DNA of 8,220 nucleotides from SYIM01 sp964581825 (GTDB taxonomy: Bacteria > Pseudomonadota > Gammaproteobacteria > Burkholderiales > Burkholderiaceae_E), in assembly GCA_964581825.1 (NCBI GenBank), contig CAZORB010000169.1:1-8220 (forward strand), read 5' to 3'. Shown in pieces: positions 6,001 through 8,220 of this stretch (positions are counted from its first letter, which is position 1; the number at the start of each line of letters is the position of its first letter). Both the position numbers and the translations under genes were made by a program. The notes below the pieces were generated by a model. The model was not told the DNA's origin, searched no databases, and saw only the letters and a list, made by a program, of their open reading frames with translations.

Positions 6001-8220
6001 GCCTGGCGTGTCGCCCGGTGACCCGCAGTTTGGCTTTACCGACTGGGTCGTAGCCGACATCCAAACCGAGGCCGACCCCGGGCGCGATGAAATCCAGCGC
6101 CTGACCTTCACCACCACCGATGCGCTCGATTTTTCTGGGGACGAGCCGCCCACGTTCACGCTGACGCTCGATGACGTCACGACTGAACCGATCGAGTGGC
6201 TGCAGATCGGCGTGCCTCAGAACGAGGCGCAGCGCCTCATCTTTGTTCACAAACCCGCTGCAGTCGGCACGGAATACACGCTGCGTCTGATTCCGATCGA
6301 GGCTGAAGAAGGGGAGGAAGAAGAGGACGCCGCCGCAGGCGATGAGGAAACCGATACCGGCACTGACGACACCGCCACCGACGAGGCTGGTGACGCCGAC
6401 GACAGCGCAGCCGATGGCACGGCCGATGAGACCTCGGGCGAGGACGCTGCGGCTGACGACACCACCGACGAGGGCGGTGCTGATACCGCCGAGGACACCG
6501 AAGACGCGGGCGACACCGACACTGACGCAGGCGATGCCACCGACGGTGCCGAAGAGGAGGCGCCCGAGCTCGTTGCCACGCTTACCTTCCACGGCGATCC
6601 AGAGCAGGATGCAGCGGCCATCCAGGCCGTGCTCGACGAATGGTTTGGTGAGGGCAACGCCACCGTCACGTTCAATGAAGACGAGTCCAATACTTCGGGC
6701 GGCTTTCGCTTCTCCGCTGGCGGGCTCATTTTCGATATCGAATTCACGGGCGATCTCGAGGCCACCGACATGGGCCAGATCGCCGCGAGCACCGTCGGCC
6801 AAAGCTCACAGGGACTGATGCTGGTCCGCTCGGAAACCACCACCGACGGCACCGAAGGCCCCACCAACGAAGAGCAGGCCGAGCTGATTCAGGAGGCGCT
6901 CAATGTTGCGCTGGAAGGCGAAGCCGTCACCGTCGAGTTTCTGGGTGATGACGTCTACCAGGTCCGCTTTGATGGGGACGACTGGACGCTTTCGGACCAG
7001 CCGCTGCTGCGCGCGGGCGACCTCGCTGACGGCCTGAAGGCCCGCACTGGCGTAATCGCGCAGGGTCGTGCAGCCAAGGGCCCGTCGGTCGAGTTGCCGC
7101 TCCTTGACGAAGAAAGCGAGGGCACCTTCGATCTCGAGATCGAGGTCGACGGCGATGTCTTTGCGCTCTCTGGCGTGCCGCGCAATCTCACCGCCAACAA
7201 GCTCGTCACGATGATTCAGGAAGAGGCGGTGAACGAGGACGGCGATCCGTTCGAGTCGCTCGAGCTCGAGCTGAAAGTCACGATCGACACCGATGCCGAT
7301 GGCACTGACTTCTGGGTGCTGTCGTTTAGCGGCGACTCGATCGCCGATGTCTCGATTGACGAGGTTCGCTATCTCGAGGTCGAACCCGAGCCCGAGGCCC
7401 CGGCCGAAGAGGGCGACGGCACCGATACCGCTGAAGGCGGCGACGGTACCGATACGACGGCAGGCGGCGACGGTACCGATACCACGGCGGGTGGCGATGG
7501 CACCGACACCACCGCGGGCGGTGACGGCACCGACGTGGTGGAACCTGACCCCGGTTCAGTCGACATCACCGCCGTCACCGAGGGCGGTGCCAAACAAACC
7601 AATGAGTCCTGGCTTGTCACCTTCCAGGACAACTTTGGATTCACCGGCTTCAAACTCTATTTCGACGCACCCAATTCACCGAAGACGGCCACCTGGAAAT
7701 ACCGGAGCGATAACAGCAACCCCAGCGAGACAGCGGCTCAACTTCGCCAGGCCTTCGCAGAAACGCTGAAGGACGTCCTGCCAGGCCAGACCGTGACGGC
7801 GGCAGATTTCACGGTCACCGAGGACAACGCCTATTCGGGTACCACGGGCCGTCGATTCAAGGTTGAAGCGATCGGTAAGCTCCAGGGCACGCCGATCGAC
7901 CCGCTGGTCATGCTGGCCGAGTCGAAAAAGTTTCGATTCACCCAGGCCTCTCAGGGCTCGCCAGGCAGCAACGAAGTCCAGCGAATCGCGCTTGATGGCG
8001 GCAGCCAGGGCAGCCTGTTCACGCTGAGTTTTGACTACGGCGATCAGTCGCTGACCACTCAGGAAATTGCGTTTGACGCGACGCCTCAGGACATCGAGGA
8101 CGCGATCAATATGAAGCTGGGTAAGGCGGGACGCGTCACGGTGACCGCCGATGGCGACCAGGCCTTCACGGTGTCCTTTGGCGGCGCGCTCGCCGGTGAG
8201 GACATCGGACTGATGACCGC
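1..8220 (+). CDS. Internal fragment of a giant acidic multi-repeat, probably secreted or surface protein (both ends missing)
   Basis: Codons read from base 2 stay open for 2,739 triplets to base 8218, and the frame runs off both window edges, so no start, signal peptide, ribosome binding site or C-terminus can be judged. Order of parts: tandem ~290-345-residue repeats (2..~4288), two FRxDH modules (3983..4477), a beta-rich region with internal duplications (4478..5881), then NEVQR/FTLSF-type beta modules (6086..8218), with acidic Asp/Glu/Ala/Gly/Thr linkers between or inside them. Only five cysteines occur in this stretch and no hydrophobic membrane-length segment is visible, which suits an extracellular protein. 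The motif set (GVTLAFNTIGWEAQN, VLASN, ARND, FRxDH..YRY) recalls giant proteins annotated as LEPR-XLL-domain proteins; this is recognition from memory, and the LEPR-XLL domain itself is not in the window. Such proteins have no established activity; adhesion or a structural surface role is inference. No partner genes are visible, so operon and secretion system are unknown. Confidence 0.93.
2..661 (+). repeat. Large tandem repeat, copy 0 (5' part missing)
   Basis: The window opens inside this copy at LNALLG, which aligns with LDALLG at 887 in the next copy (885 bp later). It then carries the two later landmarks of the unit, VLASN (Asn at 215) and VVRND (Asn at 413), and ends with LSGEVSA followed by an acidic linker. 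The ARND-type landmark here is VRND, a slight variant. The N-terminal half of the unit, with the GVTLAFNTIGWE motif, must lie upstream of the window. Confidence 0.85.
539..658 (+). other. Acidic low-complexity linker 0 (40 residues)
   Basis: Glu/Asp/Gly/Ala-rich stretch with no Lys or Arg, following LSGEV and ending just before VNALIAAN of copy A. The absence of hydrophobic residues suggests a disordered spacer. The boundary is approximate. Confidence 0.75.
662..1537 (+). repeat. Large tandem repeat, copy A (292 residues)
   Basis: This is the first complete unit. Its landmarks in order are VNALIAANIVL (662), GVTLAFNTIGWE (827..862), LDALLGSSIGDE (887..922), FVLASN (Asn 1079) and LAARND (Asn 1250), followed by an acidic linker (1373..1525). 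Between landmarks the sequence alternates short beta-strand-like stretches with Gly/Asn/Asp turns, for example GSLGVEAEN and GSLTVEASD, which suggests a beta-helix or beta-solenoid. The period to copy B is 873 bp measured at the GVTL motif. Confidence 0.85.
1373..1525 (+). other. Acidic low-complexity linker 1 (51 residues)
   Basis: It begins with runs of Glu after TALITDQPL and ends at EEKED before the next FNGIIATN. It is the most Glu-rich of the repeat linkers and has a single Lys near its end. It occupies the same position in the period as linker 0. Confidence 0.78.
1538..2473 (+). repeat. Large tandem repeat, copy B (312 residues)
   Basis: Landmarks: FNGIIATNLVL (1538), GVTLAFNTIGWE (1700..1735), VDALLGTDIGDE (1760..1795), FVLASN (Asn 1955), LVARND (Asn 2138), and an acidic linker (2267..2467). 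This copy has two of the five cysteines in the window (codons 2084 and 2240), the second immediately before LSGE. The period to copy C is 936 bp at the GVTL motif. Confidence 0.85.
2267..2467 (+). other. Acidic Pro-containing linker 2 (67 residues)
   Basis: It follows CLSGETHS and starts with EEEE, then moves into Pro/Glu/Ala (EEAPAEEETEPAEAPAEA) and Asp/Thr/Gly/Ala (DTGTDTADAGGD) sections, ending PPAPPS before LAVNALI. It has no Lys or Arg. The Thr/Asp/Gly vocabulary is shared with the linkers at 5294, 5882 and 7412. Confidence 0.78.
2474..3502 (+). repeat. Large tandem repeat, copy C (343 residues)
   Basis: Landmarks: VNALISTNMVL (2474), GVTLAFNTIGWE (2636..2671), LDALLGTSIGDE (2696..2731), FVLASN (Asn 2918), VAARND (Asn 3134), then the longest acidic linker (3263..3490). 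It is longer than the other copies for two reasons. There is extra sequence around the second strand block (ALDEEPGADQGAH, from 2807) and between LASN and the next GGSIEV (2918..3040), and the linker is longer. A cysteine at 3251 sits just after LSGT, close to the place where copy B has its second cysteine. Confidence 0.85.
3263..3490 (+). other. Acidic then Ser/Gly/Ala linker 3 (76 residues)
   Basis: It follows LSGTCETL, begins SEEEAEEAED, then becomes Ser/Gly/Ala/Asn-rich and finally Asp/Thr/Ala/Gly-rich before PIAVNGAIATN. It has no Lys or Arg. It is the longest of the four repeat-linked spacers. Confidence 0.78.
3503..4288 (+). repeat. Large tandem repeat, copy D (terminal, interrupted)
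   Basis: Landmarks: VNGAIATNLVL (3503), GVTLAYNTIGWE (3665..3700, with Tyr in place of Phe), IDALLGTSIGDE (3725..3760) and VVLASN (Asn 3920). After LASN the unit is broken by an FRxDH module (3983..4168), resumes with GGELSIEASDAPSITAD (from 4193, equivalent to GGSIEVTANDSAVIDAE in copy C), then stops before the GGxAxGGxxARND landmark and meets a second FRxDH module at 4292. The ARND block and acidic linker are absent. This copy is therefore the diverged C-terminal end of the array. Confidence 0.78.
3983..4168 (+). repeat. FRxDH/YRY module, first copy (62 residues)
   Basis: The module runs FFRIDH (start), QVLVSTGH, KVYRYLGEAGEVDLAEEDY, RWQEL (end). It aligns without gaps to the module at 4292, with 30 of 62 residues identical by my count, including FR-DH, YRY-G, DLAE-DY, W and EL. 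Similar FRxDH..Y.Y.G...DL...DY...W segments are known to me only from giant multi-repeat proteins; no function is known to me. It interrupts repeat copy D. Confidence 0.82.
4292..4477 (+). repeat. FRxDH/YRY module, second copy (62 residues)
   Basis: It begins YFRVDHRSG, continues QVLLDDDH, RIYRYMGPDDEIDLAETDY and ends WYEL. The length equals that of the first copy and the alignment is gapless at an offset of 309 bp (103 codons). It lies where the ARND landmark of repeat copy D would be expected, and is followed directly by the beta-rich region. Confidence 0.82.
4478..5293 (+). other. Beta-rich region with an 88-residue internal duplication and the window's only CxC
   Basis: This part is less repetitive and richer in Leu, Ile, Phe, Tyr and Trp, so it is probably a folded domain or domains. 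Two segments line up without gaps 264 bp apart: P-x-FE at 4541 and 4805, G-x-EY at 4586 and 4850, AGW at 4619 and 4883, and Glu at 4646 and 4910. A third segment at 5084..5182 (ILPS, TLLG, VEL) resembles one in the following region. A short acidic run (5036..5065) separates them. CPC occurs at 5015..5023. I do not recognise the fold; the amphipathic alternating strands (LPLFEFDMPM, FIPELPVFEPEVYF) suggest extended beta-sheet. Confidence 0.65.
5294..5491 (+). other. Asp/Gly/Thr/Ala acidic linker (66 residues)
   Basis: Low-complexity stretch of GTDDGA, ATDDGTDE and similar blocks with no Lys or Arg, separating two beta-rich segments. It uses mostly Asp, whereas the repeat linkers upstream begin with Glu runs. 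It is probably disordered. Confidence 0.75.
5492..5881 (+). other. Beta/alpha segment related to 5084..5182
   Basis: It opens VIQIRIPKLALTG, and its section KIIPSKVSLLDP..TLFGKELEY (5564 onward) aligns without gaps to QILPSQ..P..TLLGRQVEL at 5084, 480 bp upstream. It then carries helix-like Leu-rich sections (DLLPDFLEAAD, LDLLELLPESVTDVLQWFM, LEDAALGALKSKLG). The region is Lys-richer than the repeats. The fold is not recognised. Confidence 0.6.
5882..6025 (+). other. Gly/Thr/Asp linker with two nonapeptide-like units
   Basis: It contains GGGGTDTAA then GGDGTDTVA at a 27-bp spacing (5900..5953), the same nine-residue word as the array at 7412..7540. The remainder is acidic and Pro-containing (EEEQDTSLEPD, LPGVSPGDPQ) and leads into the next module. 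Confidence 0.65.
6086..6208 (+). other. Half module of the NEVQR/FTLSF type
   Basis: DEIQRLTFTTTD (6086) followed by FTLTLDDVTTEPIEW (6155..6199) matches the first half of the module at 7970 (NEVQRIAL..FTLSFDYG..TTQEIAF). The expected second half, a helix plus VTV..F.V.F.G strands, is missing: NEAQRL of the next module starts only seven codons after IEW. It appears to be a truncated or partly deleted copy. Confidence 0.6.
6221..6790 (+). other. NEVQR/FTLSF-type module split by an acidic insertion
   Basis: It starts NEAQRLIF (6221) and EYTLRLIP, then is interrupted by an acidic stretch (6302..6568), and resumes with LVATLTFHG, a helix AAAIQAVLDEWF (6611), strand NATVTFNED, strand FRFSAGGLIFDIEF and a TGDLEATDMGQI tail. 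The order of parts equals that of the uninterrupted module at 7970, so the acidic segment is a loop insertion and not an interdomain linker. Confidence 0.6.
6302..6568 (+). other. 89-residue acidic insertion with no basic residues
   Basis: By my count about 40 of 89 residues are Asp or Glu and none is Lys or Arg; most of the rest are Ala, Thr and Gly. It starts with a Glu run (EEGEEEED) and continues with Asp/Thr/Ala words. This is the most extreme charge concentration in the window. Confidence 0.8.
6791..7090 (+). other. Module with helix plus VTVEF..YQVRF strands
   Basis: After a short strand block (SSQGLMLVRSE) and a Thr/Gly turn, the helix EEQAELIQEALNVAL (6869) is followed by AVTVEFLGDDVYQVRFDG and LRAGDLADGL. 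This repeats the second half of the modules at 6221 and 7970. The N-terminal NEVQR part is not recognisable, so it is a diverged copy. Confidence 0.55.
7091..7378 (+). other. Diverged module with a DxDxDGxD motif
   Basis: VELPLLDEESEGTFDLEIEVDG gives the strands equivalent to FTLSFD, then LTANKLVTMIQEEAV (7187) is the helix, followed by LELELKVTIDTDADGTDFWVLSFSGD. The hairpin holds DTDADGTD (7286..7309), a pattern typical of calcium-binding loops (DxDxDG). The last residue of an EF-hand-like loop (usually Glu) is not present, so calcium binding is only possible, not shown. Confidence 0.55.
7412..7540 (+). repeat. 27-bp tandem repeat encoding GGDGTDTTA, about 4.8 units
   Basis: Units start at 7412, 7439, 7466, 7493 and 7520; the last is cut short at GGDGTD before VVEPDPG. 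The middle units are protein-identical but differ at several synonymous third positions. The nine-residue spacing with GG-x-G-x-D is the pattern of RTX calcium-binding nonapeptides, but the position normally filled by a large aliphatic residue is Thr. It may be a linker with RTX-like spacing or a degenerate RTX run. It lies within an acidic stretch of about 7379..7558. Confidence 0.85.
7562..7918 (+). other. Larger module with Trp/Tyr-rich strands
   Basis: Strands WLVTFQDNF and FTGFKLYFDAP precede WKYRSDN, a helix ETAAQLRQAFAETLKDV (7727), then VTAADFTVTEDN..RRFKVEAIGKL. The helix-strand-strand order fits the second half of the neighbouring modules. It is more basic than the rest of the window and has an unusually long first half, so it may be a distinct domain that shares only the second half. 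Confidence 0.5.
7970..8218 (+). other. Best-preserved NEVQR/FTLSF module (cut by window end)
   Basis: NEVQRIALDGGSQGSLFTLSFDYG, then TTQEIAFDATPQDIEDAI (8054..8107), GRVTVTADGDQAFTVSFGG and LAGEDIGLM. Modules of this kind (E-V-Q..L, F-T-L-x-F, I-x-x-x-A, V-x-V, F-x-x-G-x-L-A-G) recur in giant bacterial surface proteins as I remember them. It is preceded by a Gln/Ser/Gly-rich turn (FTQASQGSPGS) and is probably the start of a longer series beyond the window. Confidence 0.65.

Noticed and set aside
5681..6802. Minus-strand open frame of 373 codons with hydrophobic Gly/Val stretches
   Set aside because: The apparent membrane-like Gly/Val/Leu segments are the complement of Asp/Thr/Ala codons in the acidic insertion at 6302..6568. 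The + frame has conserved modules on both sides.
7412..7540. Short regular repeats as a CRISPR array
   Set aside because: The units are 27 bp directly adjacent without spacers, in frame, and encode a nonapeptide.
5882..7555. A genuine RTX toxin domain
   Set aside because: Only scattered GGDGTDT words occur, without the aliphatic residue needed for the beta-roll core, and they sit in mid-protein acidic linkers.
1..8220. A multi-gene system such as defence, secretion or biosynthesis
   Set aside because: There is no second gene in the window: one continuous frame occupies all of it, so no operon or gene neighbourhood can be inferred.
1..8220. Promoters, terminators or intergenic regulatory sites
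   Set aside because: All sequence is intragenic, and any match to such motifs within GC-rich coding repeats would not be supportable.

Overview
The whole window lies inside one protein-coding gene on the + strand. Reading codons from base 2 gives 2,739 consecutive sense codons (2..8218) with no stop, and neither the true start nor the stop is present. I see no intergenic DNA, RNA gene, mobile element, CRISPR array, promoter or terminator. The frame is real because it carries conserved amino-acid repeats, and every other open frame is a shadow of it. The encoded segment is about 2,740 residues, highly acidic, very poor in cysteine and lysine, rich in Ala, Gly, Asp, Glu and Thr, and has no visible transmembrane segment. 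It looks like the middle of a giant secreted or cell-surface repeat protein.

Layout: (1) 2..~4288, large tandem repeats of about 290-345 residues, one partial copy followed by four more. Each has the landmark GVTLAFNTIGWE..N and a LASN motif, and all but the last have an ARND motif. Acidic low-complexity linkers sit at the same place in each period and lengthen from 40 to 76 residues. (2) The last copy is interrupted by two 62-residue FRxDH/YRY modules (3983..4168 and 4292..4477). (3) 4478..5881, a beta-rich region of four diverged G-x-E-type segments arranged as two local duplications. (4) 6086..8218, a series of modules of the type NEVQR..FTLSF..I..A...VTV...F.VSF.G, one carrying an 89-residue acidic insertion. 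A nine-residue repeat, GGDGTDTTA, lies between two of them and resembles RTX nonapeptides.

Organism: the coding sequence is GC-rich with GC-ending codons, and the architecture recalls the giant multi-repeat proteins often annotated with an N-terminal LEPR-XLL domain in marine and other environmental Gram-negative bacteria (Proteobacteria, Planctomycetes). That assignment comes from memory of the repeat motifs. The LEPR-XLL domain would lie outside this window, and the taxon cannot be fixed from this sequence. Function is unknown. Adhesion, surface-layer or extracellular matrix roles are plausible inferences only.
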